64,000 bases of DNA from Mycobacterium sp. ITM-2016-00318 (lineage in GTDB: Bacteria > Actinomycetota > Actinomycetes > Mycobacteriales > Mycobacteriaceae), in the NCBI RefSeq assembly GCF_002968285.2, contig NZ_CP134400.1:4712001-4776000 (forward strand), in the 5' to 3' direction. The position numbers and the translations under genes were made by a program. Positions 1-8,598 of the stretch are shown here, in pieces. The notes beneath the pieces were generated by a model. It was not told the DNA's origin and did not search any database. It saw only the letters and a list, made by a program, of their open reading frames with translations. How positions within the stretch are numbered: position 1 is the first letter of the stretch; every line of letters starts with the position of its first letter.

Positions 1-587
1 GGCGTCACCGACCACATCGCCACCTCGACGACCGTGCTGTTGAGAGGGTTGACCAGCAAGTATTCGCGTAGCACGGTCTGCCCCGGCAGCACGCCGCTGA
101 TCACCGCGGCTACCCGGTTGGGGCTATCGGTGGTCAGCGAAGGCGATGTCAGCGGGGATGTCAGCTGACAGCCGCGCAACGCGGCAGCCGCCTTGTCGAA
201 GACGGCCGTCGCGAGTTGGCCGCCGCGCCAGGTCTCGCCGCGCCAGTGCATCACCTGGACCTGGAGCTGCCACTGCCCCTCCGGCTGCGGCACCGTGGCG
301 CGCGCGGCGACGGCGAAGCTGCGCGGGTCGTCGTCAGGGGTGGGCGGCGAGGCGCAGGCCTCCTCGAACCTGAAGCGAGGGTTGCTCGCGGAGACCGCGA
401 TTCCGGCCAGGCCCGGCCAGCGGTAGGTCGAATACAGGGGAAGCGCCGTGTGGTCGATCCACGCGGAGTTCGGAATACGATCGCAGTTGGGCGGGCAATC
501 CATCGGGACCGCATACGCAGGGCCGATCGCGCCCGGCGCAACGGCAAGCGCGCAGGCGCTCAACAACACCGCCAGCATCAGTCGCAT
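1..587 (-). CDS. Small exported protein, 3' end outside window
   Basis: The reading frame starts at ATG 587 and runs off the left edge after about 195 codons, so the C-terminus is missing. The N-terminus is a classic signal peptide: MRLMLAVLLSACALA, then a VAPGAIGPAYA cleavage region, and then a mature part starting near PMDCPPNCDRIP with paired cysteines. A third and fourth cysteine follow (EEACASPP, LRGCQL). The mature protein looks like a small globular secreted protein with disulphides. I do not recognise a catalytic motif. It is divergent from the MBL-fold gene with only 31 bases between starts, so they may share a control region. The function is unknown; the export call is good. Confidence 0.75.
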   Translation of the reverse strand, partial: MRLMLAVLLSACALAVAPGAIGPAYAVPMDCPPNCDRIPNSAWIDHTALPLYSTYRWPGLAGIAVSASNPRFRFEEACASPPTPDDDPRSFAVAARATVPQPEGQWQLQVQVMHWRGETWRGGQLATAVFDKAAAALRGCQLTSPLTSPSLTTDSPNRVAAVISGVLPGQTVLREYLLVNPLNSTVVEVAMWSVT

Positions 588-618
588 CGCCCACCACCCT
601 TGAGCGCACAATATAGGC

Positions 619-1269
619 ATGCAGTTGACGCATTTTGGCCATTCGTGCCTACTCGCCGAGTTCGGCAACGGTTCCGCGAACACCACCGTGCTGTTCGATC
701 CGGGAAACTTCTCACACGGGTTCGAAGGCATCACCGATCTCGATGCGATCCTGATCACCCATCAACACCCCGATCACGCCGACGTCGAACGGCTGCCCGC
801 GCTGCTCGACGCCAATCCGCAAGCCGCGCTGTACGCCGATCCGCAGACGGCCTCGCAGCTGGGCGGGTCGTGGAAGGCCGTCAACGTCGGCGACGAGTTC
901 ACCGTCGGCTCACTCACCGTCCGCGGCGTCGGCGGTAAGCATGCGGTGATCCATCCCGAGATCCCGGTGATCGACAACATCTCGTATCTGGTCGGCGACG
1001 GCGACCACCCGGCCCGGCTGATGCATCCCGGTGACGCGCTCTTCACTCCGGGTGAGCCCGTCCACGTGCTTGCCACTCCGGCCGCCGCACCGTGGATGAA
1101 AATCTCTGAGGCCGTTGACTATTTGCGCGCGGTTGCCCCGAACCGCGCGGTGCCGATTCACCAGGCGATCGTCGACCCAAGCGCGCGGGGCATCTACTAC
1201 GGCAGGCTCACCGAGATGACCGACACCGACTTCCAGGTACTCGAGGAAGAGAACGGCACGCAGTTCTAG
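619..1269 (+). CDS. MBL-fold metal-dependent hydrolase
   Basis: This is a 216-residue metallo-beta-lactamase-fold protein of the short UlaG/YtkL-like type. The metal-binding signature HQHPDH is at about residues 55-60, after the beta-strand LDAILIT. Further candidate ligands are the H in GVGGKHAV, the D in MHPGDALF and the H in PIHQAI near the C-terminus. There is no signal peptide, so it should be cytoplasmic. The substrate cannot be read from the sequence; relatives hydrolyse phosphodiesters, lactones or similar bonds. Position and orientation match M. tuberculosis Rv0786c, next to an FAD dehydrogenase and a DUF2334 gene. Confidence 0.85.
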   Translation: MQLTHFGHSCLLAEFGNGSANTTVLFDPGNFSHGFEGITDLDAILITHQHPDHADVERLPALLDANPQAALYADPQTASQLGGSWKAVNVGDEFTVGSLTVRGVGGKHAVIHPEIPVIDNISYLVGDGDHPARLMHPGDALFTPGEPVHVLATPAAAPWMKISEAVDYLRAVAPNRAVPIHQAIVDPSARGIYYGRLTEMTDTDFQVLEEENGTQF

Positions 1270-1276
1270 CCGCGGT

Positions 1277-1564
1277 TCAAGCGGTGTCGCGCGTCGCGGC
1301 CCGGCCCGCGGCCCGGCCGGAAAAGATGCAGCCCCCCAGGAACGTGCCCTCCAGCGACCGGTAGCCGTGCACGCCGCCGCCGCCGAACCCGGCGGCCTCA
1401 CCCGCCGCGTACAGCCCGCGCAACACGTCGCCGTTGCCGCGAAGCACGCGTGAGTCGAGATCGGTTTCCAATCCGCCCAGCGACTTGCGGGTGAGGATGT
1501 GCAGCTTCACCGCGATCAGGCCCGCGAGGCCTGCACCGACGACGATGACATCAGCATCTGTCAT
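1277..1564 (-). pseudogene. FAD-binding dehydrogenase with large internal deletion
   Basis: The frame is open (95 codons from ATG 1564) but encodes only the two ends of a protein family usually near 550 residues. It begins with the FAD/NAD-binding motif DADVIVVGAGLAGL. It then passes directly into the C-terminal part of the same family: KLHILTRKSLGGLETD, then LYAAGEAAGFGGGGVHGY and GGCIFSGRAAG, which form the second half of the flavin site. About 450 residues, including substrate and catalytic regions, are absent. Because the join is in frame, a short protein could still be made, but it cannot form a complete FAD fold. The full-length relative by position is Rv0785, a fumarate reductase/KstD-like flavoprotein. 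Confidence 0.8.
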
Positions 1565-1585
1565 GGCCGCCAATGTAGCGGTCGG

Positions 1586-2290
1586 TCAGGCGGCGTCGCT
1601 CAACGCGGGATACGGCCGCCACTCGTAGACAGCGGGCACACACCGGCGCATCAGGGCGAGGTCAACGCTGTCGAGCATGGCTTGGCGCGGCCCGGGCTTG
1701 CGCAGATGTCGCGCCGCGACCCCGACCCGCACGACGCCTGCCCGCCGGGCGGTGCGATCGGCCGAAAGGACAAGCGTTCGGCACCACCACGGCTCTGTGA
1801 GGAAGCCTTCGCCGATGCCGAGAACCCGCGCGCGGATGGTGGTTCGGCGCATGAGGTCGGTGATTCCGCTGAGACCGGCGACCAGCCGAAACCCGTTGCG
1901 CGGCAGAGCATCGACCGTGCCCTGCGACACCGTCCAGCCGGGCGCCGCGAAAAGCCGGGTGCGCAGACCGAGATGCTCGAGCACCCGGTCGGCGCCCATC
2001 AGCCGCAGGTTGGCCTCGTGCGCAGGCAGGGTCGCGAACTCACCGCGCCGTTTCTTGGTTGCGGCCTCGTCGAATCCATGCAGCACGATGGCGTCGCCGC
2101 GGGCCCGCCGCGCAGTCAGCCACCGAACGGTCGACGCGTCCTCCTCGAGCCGGTAGCCGCCCTTCAGCCGCGGTGCGACCAGCAACGAGGACGGCACCGC
2201 GCGCTCGTCGAGTTGTTCGCAGAACGCCGCGACGTCGGGCAGCGTCTGCTCACTGATGCCGGAAATCGAGACGATCAGTTGTCCAGCCAC
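1586..2290 (-). CDS. DUF2334 / polysaccharide-deacetylase-like protein
   Basis: About 234 residues from GTG 2290, which begins VAGQLIVSISG and fits the first beta-strand of the fold. Features typical of DUF2334 and related deacetylase-like proteins are visible: an N-terminal strand, a DAIVLHGFDEA segment with the metal-type HG motif near residue 75, and RLFAAPGWTVS near residue 130. No signal peptide is seen. Family members resemble NodB-type carbohydrate deacetylases, but I cannot confirm that the metal site is complete. It lies just upstream of the deleted FAD dehydrogenase on the same strand, as Rv0784 does beside Rv0785. Confidence 0.75.
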   Translation of the reverse strand: MAGQLIVSISGISEQTLPDVAAFCEQLDERAVPSSLLVAPRLKGGYRLEEDASTVRWLTARRARGDAIVLHGFDEAATKKRRGEFATLPAHEANLRLMGADRVLEHLGLRTRLFAAPGWTVSQGTVDALPRNGFRLVAGLSGITDLMRRTTIRARVLGIGEGFLTEPWWCRTLVLSADRTARRAGVVRVGVAARHLRKPGPRQAMLDSVDLALMRRCVPAVYEWRPYPALSDAA

Positions 2291-2356
2291 TCCGGCATTG
2301 TCGCAACACCAGGTGTGCAACGGTTTACGGCACTTTTACAGCAGTTGTCCATTCGG

Positions 2357-2854
2357 CTATCGCGGCAGGACCGCCTCGATGGCCTCGACCACCTCAGGAG
2401 CGTCGGGTGGCGTGCGCGGACGGAACCGCTTGACCACGTCGCCACCCGGTGCGAGCAGCCATTTCTCGAAGTTCCACTGCACGTCGCCCGCCTCGCCTCG
2501 CGCATCGGCGGCCTTCGTCAGCGCGGTGAACAGCGGGTGCCGGTCGGGGCCGTTGACGTCCGTCTTCGCCAGCAGCGGGAACGTGACGCCGTAGGTCTTC
2601 GAGCAGAACTTCTGGATCTCCTCGGCGGTGCCGGGCTCCTGGCCCATGAATTGGTTGCATGGGACGCCGATCACGGTAAGCCCACGCTCGCCGTAGTCCT
2701 GCGCGAGCTTCTCCAGTGCGCTGTACTGCGGCGTAAGGCCGCACTGCGAGGCGACGTTGACGATCAGCGCTGCGCCGTCGGCAAGCTCGGCCAGCGTGGT
2801 GGGGTTGCCGTCGAGCGTGGTGAGGGTGATATTGCGCAGCTGCGTATCCGACAT
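2357..2854 (-). CDS. Glutathione peroxidase family, Cys type
   Basis: 165 residues, the usual length of bacterial BtuE/BsaA-type peroxidases. The peroxidatic cysteine lies in ASQCGLTPQY (about residue 38). The second conserved block is GVPCNQFMGQEPG, with a possible resolving cysteine, and the conserved Trp-Asn pair is in WNFEKWL. These enzymes reduce hydrogen peroxide and organic hydroperoxides. Mycobacteria lack glutathione, so the electron donor is probably thioredoxin (inference from the family). There is no signal peptide, so it acts in the cytoplasm. It is followed upstream by a TetR gene on the same strand, 16 bases away, so the two may be co-transcribed from the TetR promoter. Confidence 0.9.
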   Translation of the reverse strand: MSDTQLRNITLTTLDGNPTTLAELADGAALIVNVASQCGLTPQYSALEKLAQDYGERGLTVIGVPCNQFMGQEPGTAEEIQKFCSKTYGVTFPLLAKTDVNGPDRHPLFTALTKAADARGEAGDVQWNFEKWLLAPGGDVVKRFRPRTPPDAPEVVEAIEAVLPR

Positions 2855-2870
2855 TGCCGCAGAATACCGG

Positions 2871-3428
2871 TTACGTGCCGAACAGCATCCCGGCCACCCG
2901 GTGCACGGTGGCGATCGGGTCGGTGCCGTGGTGGATGGCCTTGTTCAGCCACAGCAGCGAAAAGCCATGCACCAGAGACCAAGCCGCGAGGGCGGCCGCC
3001 TGCGGATCGTCCTTGGCACGCGGATCGTCCAAGCTCCCTACACCCGCGGCCAATTCGGCGCCTGCCGCCGTCTCGGCGGTGACCAGGTCGGGGTCGGCGA
3101 CGTCGTAGAGCGACTTGTCGAACATCACCTCGTAGTGGCCGGGGTGGTCGAGCGCGAAGCGCACATACGCGAGCGCCGCATCGAGGAACTCGGGCCGCGC
3201 CGCCTTCAGCGCGTCGGCGAGCATGCCGAAACCCTCGGTCGCCAGTGCGGTGAACAGGCCGCGCCGGTCGGTGAAGTGATGGGCCGGCGCCGCGTGGGAA
3301 ACGCCGGCGGCACGGGCCAACTCGCGGAGGGACAGGCCGTCGGCGCCGCGCTGCGAGACCAACACCGCCGCTTCGGCCAGGATGGTGGCCTTGAGATCGC
3401 CGTGGTGGTAGGCGCCCCTGCTGCTCAT
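2871..3428 (-). CDS. TetR-family repressor divergent from DoxX gene
   Basis: 185 residues. The N-terminal helix-turn-helix is at about residues 30-55 (LSLRELARAAGVSHAAPAHHF, followed by RRGLFTALA). The C-terminal ligand domain resembles the WHG/TetR_C_33 type. The gene is divergent from the DoxX gene. A nearly perfect 57-bp inverted repeat fills most of the space between the two starts, so the protein very likely represses itself and the DoxX gene there. The glutathione peroxidase gene follows on the same strand. The ligand is unknown; the combination with DoxX and a peroxidase suggests a redox or lipophilic-stress signal (inference). Confidence 0.85.
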   Translation of the reverse strand: MSSRGAYHHGDLKATILAEAAVLVSQRGADGLSLRELARAAGVSHAAPAHHFTDRRGLFTALATEGFGMLADALKAARPEFLDAALAYVRFALDHPGHYEVMFDKSLYDVADPDLVTAETAAGAELAAGVGSLDDPRAKDDPQAAALAAWSLVHGFSLLWLNKAIHHGTDPIATVHRVAGMLFGT

Positions 3429-3446
3429 GCGACCATCATAGCCCGC

Positions 3447-3503
3447 AATCTTGACAGTGCCTAGATAAGCTATACGGTGGTCTATCTAGCCACTGTCAAG
3501 ATT
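3447..3503. promoter_or_regulatory. 57-bp symmetric operator with face-to-face promoters
   Basis: The arms are AATCTTGACAGTG (3447-3459) and its exact complement (3491-3503). Inside them lie CTAGATA (3461-3467) and TATCTAG (3483-3489), with a 15-base centre. Each arm carries a TTGACA -35 box. On the plus strand TTGACA is followed after 16 bases by TACGGT, which fits TAnnnT. On the minus strand a TATAG-like -10 falls in the same centre. The two promoters therefore overlap and face each other between the TetR and DoxX genes. A dimeric TetR protein on both arms would silence both. Confidence 0.7.
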
Positions 3504-3514
3504 GGAGTCGATAT

Positions 3515-3988
3515 ATGGCGCCGCTCGTCGCACTCGTCGTGGGAACGCTTGCCGCCCGGCTCATCGGTTGGCTGGGCGTCGACTACCTCAGCACCTGGCC
3601 GTCGGCCGTCGCCGTCGGGTTGGCGCTGATGTTCGTGGTCACGGGAACCGCCCACTTCGTCAACCCGCTGCGTCGCGACCTGATCGCGATCGTGCCACCG
3701 CGGCTGCCCGCGTCGGGCCCGATGGCTCCGCACGTCCGCGGCCTGCTCGTCACCGTCACCGGGGTGCTCGAACTTCTTGGCGCGGCCGGCCTGCTGTACC
3801 CGCCCACCAGGGCGGCGGCTGCCGCCGCGCTCGCCGTGTTGATGATCGCGATGTTCCCGGCGAACGTCTACGCGTCGCGGATGCCTGACCCGCCGAAGTC
3901 GATGACCACGGCGTTGCCGCTACGCACGGTCGAGCAACTCGTCTTCGTAGGCGCCGCCCTCGTGGTTGGCCTTGGCGGTGTCCAGTAG
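3515..3988 (+). CDS. DoxX-family membrane protein
   Basis: 157 residues with four predicted membrane segments: PLVALVVGTLAARLIGWLG, then VAVGLALMFVVTGTAHF, LLVTVTGVLELLGAAGLL, and a C-terminal pair around AAAALAVLMIAMF and [12 protein letters not shown]. The pattern TGTAHFVNPLR and the ELLGAAGL block are typical of DoxX/DoxD-like proteins. In M. tuberculosis a DoxX protein forms a membrane oxidoreductase complex with SodA and SseA, but this shorter member cannot be assigned that role. GGAG at 3504-3507 sets the ATG at 3515. Its 3' end overlaps the 3' end of the convergent peptidase gene by 69 bases. Confidence 0.85.
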   Translation: MAPLVALVVGTLAARLIGWLGVDYLSTWPSAVAVGLALMFVVTGTAHFVNPLRRDLIAIVPPRLPASGPMAPHVRGLLVTVTGVLELLGAAGLLYPPTRAAAAAALAVLMIAMFPANVYASRMPDPPKSMTTALPLRTVEQLVFVGAALVVGLGGVQ

Positions 3989-6061
3989 CCACGCGTACTG
4001 GAACGCCGCTTCCTTCCAGCGTTCATATCGACCGCTGATGCCGCCATGGCCGGCGCTCATCTCGGTCTTCAACAGCACCGGATGGGCGTCGGTCTTGCTA
4101 TGCCGCAACGCCGCAATCCATTTCGCCGGCTCGACGTAGAAAACCCTGGTGTCGTTGAGCGATGTCATGGCGAGGATCGGCGGGTAGTCCTTCGCGGTGA
4201 CGTTCTCGTACGGCGAATAGGACTTCATGTAGTAGTAGACATTCTCGTCGGCCAGCGGGTTGCCCCACTCGTCCCACTCGGTGACGGTCAGGGGAAGCGA
4301 CGGGTCGAGGATCGTCGTCAGCGCATCCACGAACGGGACCTGAGCCAAAAAGCCCGCGAACAACTGCGGCGCGATGTTGGCCACGGCGCCGATCAGCAAT
4401 CCCCCTGCACTGCCGCCGAGGGCGACCAGATTCTCCGGCCTCGTCACATCGGTGTTGATGAGATGCGCTGCGACAGCGACGAAGTCCGTGAACGTGTTGA
4501 CCTTCTCCAGCAGCTTGCCATGCTCGTACCAGGGGCGGCCGAGCTCGCCGCCGCCGCGGACGTGGGCGATGACGAACACCATGCCGCGGTCCAACAGCGA
4601 CAGCCGCGCGATCGAGAACCGCGGATCCTCGCACGATTCGTATGCGCCATACCCGTATAGCAATGTGGGCGCGGGGAATTGGAGGCCGACGCGATGGATG
4701 ATCGACACCGGGACCCGCGCGCCGTCCGCCGCGACCGCCCAGTCGCGCCGCTCGACGTAGTCCTCCGGGCGGTAGTCGCCGAGCACGGGCTGCTCGCGCA
4801 GCAGCGTCCGCTCGCCGGTGGCGAGGTCGACGTCGTAGATGCGCACCGGGGTGACGAACGACGTCGCCCCGATCCGCAGTTTCGGCGCGTCCCAGTTGGG
4901 GTTGCCGCTCAGACCCGCTGCCGTCAGCTCGGATTCGAAGGTGAAGTCCTCGGCTCGGCCGTATTGCCCCTGTGCGTCGAGCGGCCACAGCTGGATGCGC
5001 GGCAGCGCCTCACTGCGGTAGCTGACGACGATGTGGCCTGCGAACGCGTCGACCGCGTCGAGGCGGACGTCGTCGCGGTGCTCGATGAGCGTGCGGGTGG
5101 CGGTGGGATCGGCCACCGGCGCTTCGACGAGGGTGAAGTTCTCGGCCCCGTCGTTGTGCAGGATGAGGAACCGGTCTTCGCCACCGGCGACGGCATGCTC
5201 CACGAAGTACTCGACGCGCTCGCGCCGCGGCCAGACCACGGTGAACTCGGCGTCTCCCTCGCCTGCATCGGCGTAGCGGATCTCCGATGTCACCGCGCTG
5301 CCTGCGGCGATGATCAGGTACTTGTCGCTACGGGTACGTCCGACCGCGAGCCAGAACTTCTCGTCGGGCTCGTGGTACACCCTCTGGGCGGGCAGCCCAG
5401 AACCGATACGGTGCCGCCACACGGTGTCCGGCCGCCAAGCGTCGTCCAGAGTGGTGTAGTAGATGGTCCGGTTGTCGGCCGCCCAGGTCGCGCCTGCGCC
5501 GATCCCGACGATCTCGTCGTCGTAGAGCGCTCCCGTGCGCAAATCCTTGAACCGCAACGTGTATCGCTCGTCACCGACGACGTCGACGGAGTAGGCCAGC
5601 GTGTGGGCGTCGATGCTGACGGTGGCGGCACCCATCGCGAAGAAGTCGTGGCCGTCGGCCTCGATGTTCTCGTCGAGCAGCACCTGCTCGCCGGGGACCT
5701 CGGTGTGCTCGTCGAATTGGGGCGGCGTCCAGTCGTCGGGATCGCTGATCGGGCAACGGCAATGCACGCTGTACTGCTTGCCCTCGAACGAGCGGGTGTA
5801 ATACCACCAGCCGTCGCGCCGGATCGGCACCGACAGGTCGGTCTCCTTGGTGCGGGCCTTGATCTCGTCGAAGATCTTCTGCCGCAGCGGCGCAAGGTGA
5901 TCGGTGATCTTCTCGGTGTAGGCGTTCTCGGCCTCGAGGTGAGCGAGTACGGCGGGGTCGGACTTGTCGCGCAGCCATTCGTAAGGGTCGACGAAGACGT
6001 CGCCATGATGCTCGCGGCGATGCTCGATTCGCTTCGCGACGGGGGGTACCGGCGTGCTCAC
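3920..6061 (-). CDS. ptrB: Oligopeptidase B (prolyl oligopeptidase family S9A)
   Basis: 713 residues, full length for protease II. The N-terminal beta-propeller covers roughly residues 75-410. The C-terminal alpha/beta-hydrolase domain starts near PVSIIHRVG and contains the oxyanion segment YGYGAYE, the nucleophile motif [10 protein letters not shown], an acid region around SLNDTRVFY and the catalytic His in EMSAGHGG. The enzyme cleaves short peptides after Arg or Lys in the cytoplasm. In M. tuberculosis the gene is split into ptrBa and ptrBb; here it is one frame. Its ATG start overlaps the purC stop by four bases, so it is translationally coupled downstream of purC. Confidence 0.95.
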   Translation of the reverse strand: MSTPVPPVAKRIEHRREHHGDVFVDPYEWLRDKSDPAVLAHLEAENAYTEKITDHLAPLRQKIFDEIKARTKETDLSVPIRRDGWWYYTRSFEGKQYSVHCRCPISDPDDWTPPQFDEHTEVPGEQVLLDENIEADGHDFFAMGAATVSIDAHTLAYSVDVVGDERYTLRFKDLRTGALYDDEIVGIGAGATWAADNRTIYYTTLDDAWRPDTVWRHRIGSGLPAQRVYHEPDEKFWLAVGRTRSDKYLIIAAGSAVTSEIRYADAGEGDAEFTVVWPRRERVEYFVEHAVAGGEDRFLILHNDGAENFTLVEAPVADPTATRTLIEHRDDVRLDAVDAFAGHIVVSYRSEALPRIQLWPLDAQGQYGRAEDFTFESELTAAGLSGNPNWDAPKLRIGATSFVTPVRIYDVDLATGERTLLREQPVLGDYRPEDYVERRDWAVAADGARVPVSIIHRVGLQFPAPTLLYGYGAYESCEDPRFSIARLSLLDRGMVFVIAHVRGGGELGRPWYEHGKLLEKVNTFTDFVAVAAHLINTDVTRPENLVALGGSAGGLLIGAVANIAPQLFAGFLAQVPFVDALTTILDPSLPLTVTEWDEWGNPLADENVYYYMKSYSPYENVTAKDYPPILAMTSLNDTRVFYVEPAKWIAALRHSKTDAHPVLLKTEMSAGHGGISGRYERWKEAAFQYAWLLDTAKANHEGGAYEDELLDRA

Positions 6062-6951
6062 GCGCCTGCGCCGATCCAGTCGGCGAAGCTCAACCCCGAA
6101 ATGCGTTCGTAGGCATTGATGTAACGCTCACGGGTGGCGTCCACGATGGTGGGCGGCAGTGGCGGCGGCGGTTCGTCACCGCCACGGTCCCAGCCCGACT
6201 CCGGGCTCAAAAGCCAGTTGCGGACGAACTGTTTGTCGAAGCTCGGCTGCACGACACCCTCCTGATAGGTGTCGACGGCCCAGTACCGCGACGAGTCAGG
6301 GGTGAAGACCTCGTCGGCCAGCACCAGGTCGCCGTGTTCATCGACGCCGAATTCGAACTTGGTGTCGGCGATGATGATTCCCTTCGTCAAGGCGTGATCG
6401 GCGGCGCGGATGTAGGTCGCGAGGGTCAGGTCGCGTAATTGGTTGGCGCGCTCGGCGCCGACCATGTCGATCACGTCGGCGAAGGAGATGTTCTCGTCGT
6501 GTTCGCCGAGGTCTGCCTTGGTGGCAGGGGTGAAAAGTGGGGTGTCGAACTTGCTGGCCTCGGTGAGGCCGCGCGGCAGCTCGATACCGCTCACCTCGCC
6601 GCTCTTCTGGTAGTCCAGCAGCCCCGACCCGGTCAGGTAACCGCGGGCCACACACTCCACCGGGATCATGTCGAGCTTGCGCACCACCAGCGCTCGACCG
6701 AGCACCTCGTCGGGGATCCGCGGGTCGTCGGCGGGCCCTGCGAGGTGGTTGGGCGCCTTGGTGTAGTCGAAGAAGAAGACGCTCATCGCGGTCAGGATGC
6801 GGCCCTTGTCGGGGATCTCGTTGTCGAGGATGAAGTCGAACGCCGAGATGCGGTCGCTGGCGACGAACAGCAGGTGATCGTCGTCGATGCGGTAGAGCTC
6901 GCGAACCTTGCCGCTGGCCAGATGCTCGTAGTCGGAAAGAGCTGGGCGCAT
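6058..6951 (-). CDS. purC: SAICAR synthetase
   Basis: 297 residues. PurC joins CAIR and aspartate using ATP in purine biosynthesis. The N-terminus has the expected [28 protein letters not shown] arrangement, with the ATP-binding KVRELY and the SDRISAFD block. The middle has [13 protein letters not shown], and the C-terminal half has [10 protein letters not shown] and the acidic [11 protein letters not shown] region. It heads the short purC-ptrB operon. The other purine genes in the window, purB and purD, lie 4 and 10 kb away on the same strand, which is the normal mycobacterial arrangement (Rv0780, Rv0777, Rv0772). Confidence 0.97.
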   Translation of the reverse strand: MRPALSDYEHLASGKVRELYRIDDDHLLFVASDRISAFDFILDNEIPDKGRILTAMSVFFFDYTKAPNHLAGPADDPRIPDEVLGRALVVRKLDMIPVECVARGYLTGSGLLDYQKSGEVSGIELPRGLTEASKFDTPLFTPATKADLGEHDENISFADVIDMVGAERANQLRDLTLATYIRAADHALTKGIIIADTKFEFGVDEHGDLVLADEVFTPDSSRYWAVDTYQEGVVQPSFDKQFVRNWLLSPESGWDRGGDEPPPPLPPTIVDATRERYINAYERISGLSFADWIGAGA

Positions 6952-6991
6952 CGGGTCAGCCTAGCGGTCCATCTGTGTTGGGATCGAAGGC

Positions 6992-7612
6992 ATGACTTCG
7001 AGGTACGTGCCCTACGCCACCACACCCGCCCGGCTGCTCGGACAACTGATCAGCGACTTCGTCGTCGGGGTGTGGATCGCCGTCTGGGTGGTGGTCGGAA
7101 TGGCCGTGCACTCGGCCGTCGCCGCCATCGGGGATTTCGGCGCTGACATCGACAGCGGGGCCAGCGGCATCGCGGGCAATCTCGACGAGGCGGGCGAGAA
7201 CGCGAGCAAGGTGCCGCTGATCGGCGATGCCCTCTCCAGCCCGCTGTCGGCGGCGGGCGGTTTCGCCCGTGACATCGCGGGCGCCGGCCATCAGTTGAAC
7301 ACGACGGCGACCTGGCTGGCGTGGCTGCTCGCGTTGGCGGTCGCCGCGCCGCCAATACTTGCGATCGCGGGACCGTGGCTGGTGCTGCGGCTGCGGTTCT
7401 TCCGTCGCAAGTGGGTGGCGCTGACGCTGGCCAGGACGCCCGCGGGCGAACAACTGCTCGCGCTGCGCGCGCTGGCGAACCGGCCGCTGGCCAAGCTCGT
7501 CGCGGTGCACGAGGATCCGGTGGGCGCGTGGCGCAGCCAGGACGCAGGCACCATCACCGGCCTCGCCGCACTCGAACTGCGCGCCGCAGGCGTCGCCCGC
7601 ACTCACCGGTGA
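6992..7612 (+). CDS. Conserved mycobacterial membrane protein (Rv0779c-like)
   Basis: 206 residues. There are two strong membrane segments: VVGVWIAVWVVVGMAVHSAVAAI (about 25-50) and TWLAWLLALAVAAPPILAIAGPWLVLRL (about 105-135). Between them is a roughly 60-residue loop rich in Gly, Asp and Ala with a DIDSGASGIAGN stretch. The C-terminal tail is basic and Ala/Leu-rich. Length and position match Rv0779c, divergent from purC. I recognise no catalytic or transport motif. The stop codon lies at the first base of a 50-bp palindrome that probably ends its transcript. Confidence 0.8.
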   Translation: MTSRYVPYATTPARLLGQLISDFVVGVWIAVWVVVGMAVHSAVAAIGDFGADIDSGASGIAGNLDEAGENASKVPLIGDALSSPLSAAGGFARDIAGAGHQLNTTATWLAWLLALAVAAPPILAIAGPWLVLRLRFFRRKWVALTLARTPAGEQLLALRALANRPLAKLVAVHEDPVGAWRSQDAGTITGLAALELRAAGVARTHR

Positions 7613-7660
7613 TTTCGGCGCGCTGATCGACGCTGAGCGCACGTGAGCGCGCCGAAATCG
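7611..7660. repeat. 50-bp palindromic repeat, copy 1 (terminator-like)
   Basis: GATTTCGGCGCGCT at 7611-7624 pairs perfectly with AGCGCGCCGAAATC at the other end, giving a 14-bp stem around a loop of about 21 bases. It starts at the stop codon of the upstream membrane protein gene, so it can end that transcript. There is no U-tract, as is common for mycobacterial hairpins. A second copy, with five or so base differences, lies at 8549-8598. The two bracket the DUF559 gene as direct repeats. Confidence 0.8.
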
Positions 7661-7703
7661 CGAACCATGGAACCGATGTGCGCCTCGACGAGTCATTCGC
7701 GAT

Positions 7704-8564
7704 GTGCTCGACGAGTTCTTGCGGCAACACGACGGGGTGGTGACGCTCGCTCACGCTCAACGAGCGGGGCTCAGCCAGGCCGCGGTTTCTCGTCGCGTTC
7801 ATTCAGGCAAGTGGCGACGAATCTCCCCGGGTGTGTACTTCGTCGACGATCGCCCATTCACCGATGCGGCGCGAATACGCGCCGCGGTGTGGAGCTACGG
7901 CGAGCAGGCCTCGGCGAGCGGCATGGCCGCAGCGTGGTGGCACGGACTAACTCACTTTGCGCCAAATGCTGTCGAGGTAACCGTGCCACGGAACAGCCAC
8001 GGCAGATGCCATGACGGTTGCCGGGTACGCAGGCGTGATCTCAAGCCGGCCGACATCGTCGAAGTCCGCGGCATGCGCGTCACCGAGTTGGCATTGACGG
8101 TCGTCGAAGCGGCCGTTCGGCCTCGACGCAACGTCAAACTGTTTGACGCCGCGCTGCAACGCCGTATTGATCTGCCGAGCTTGTGGCGTGCCCACGTGCG
8201 AAACAAGGGGCGGTATGGATCACCCGCCGCACGGATGCTCCTACAAGCCGCAGCCGATGGCGCCCATTCACAGGCTGAGCGGATCCTGATCCAACTGTTG
8301 AAGGCAGCGAGGATCACCGGTTGGAGGGCGAACTATCCCGTGGCGGGATACAAGGTCGACGTCGGCTTCCCGAACCAGAAGTTGGCACTCGAAGTCGACG
8401 GACTGGCTTTCCACACCGACACCGACGACTTCCACCAGGACCGCATTCGACAAAACGCCATCGCCTTGGCCGGCTGGCAGGTCTTGCGCTTCACGTGGCT
8501 AGACCTCACCGAATACCCGGACCGGGTGATCGCAGAGATCCGTCACGCGATTTCGGCGCGTTGA
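7704..8564 (+). CDS. AbiEi-type HTH plus DUF559 nuclease-fold protein
   Basis: 286 residues from GTG 7704. Residues about 5-50 form a winged-helix domain of the AbiEi antitoxin type (GVVTLAHAQRAGLSQAAVSRRV, then RRISPGVYFV). The C-terminal 100 residues carry a DUF559/Vsr-like restriction-endonuclease fold: YKVDVGFP, then LALEVDGLAFH, a basic helix DRIRQNAIALAGW and LRFTWLDL. The D and ExD residues match the PD-(D/E)XK site. Such proteins are common in actinobacteria, often in variable loci, and a defence or DNA-repair role is proposed but unproven. No partner toxin gene is adjacent. The gene sits exactly between two palindromic repeats and is absent from the M. tuberculosis order here. Confidence 0.85.
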   Translation: MLDEFLRQHDGVVTLAHAQRAGLSQAAVSRRVHSGKWRRISPGVYFVDDRPFTDAARIRAAVWSYGEQASASGMAAAWWHGLTHFAPNAVEVTVPRNSHGRCHDGCRVRRRDLKPADIVEVRGMRVTELALTVVEAAVRPRRNVKLFDAALQRRIDLPSLWRAHVRNKGRYGSPAARMLLQAAADGAHSQAERILIQLLKAARITGWRANYPVAGYKVDVGFPNQKLALEVDGLAFHTDTDDFHQDRIRQNAIALAGWQVLRFTWLDLTEYPDRVIAEIRHAISAR

Positions 8565-8598
8565 TCGACGCTCAGCGTATGTGAGCGCGCCGAAATCG
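8549..8598. repeat. 50-bp palindromic repeat, copy 2 (bidirectional terminator)
   Basis: The same element as at 7611-7660, with stem arms GATTTCGGCGCG (8549-8560) and CGCGCCGAAATC. It contains the stop codon of the DUF559 gene on the plus strand and lies over the 3' end of the TehA-like gene on the minus strand. It is well placed to end transcription from both sides. Confidence 0.8.

Noticed and set aside
3920..6061. A split ptrBa/ptrBb pair as in M. tuberculosis
   Set aside because: The frame is continuous over 713 residues with a complete catalytic domain.
7611..8598. An insertion sequence around the DUF559 gene
   Set aside because: There is no transposase or target-site duplication, and the repeats are self-palindromic rather than terminal inverted repeats of an IS.
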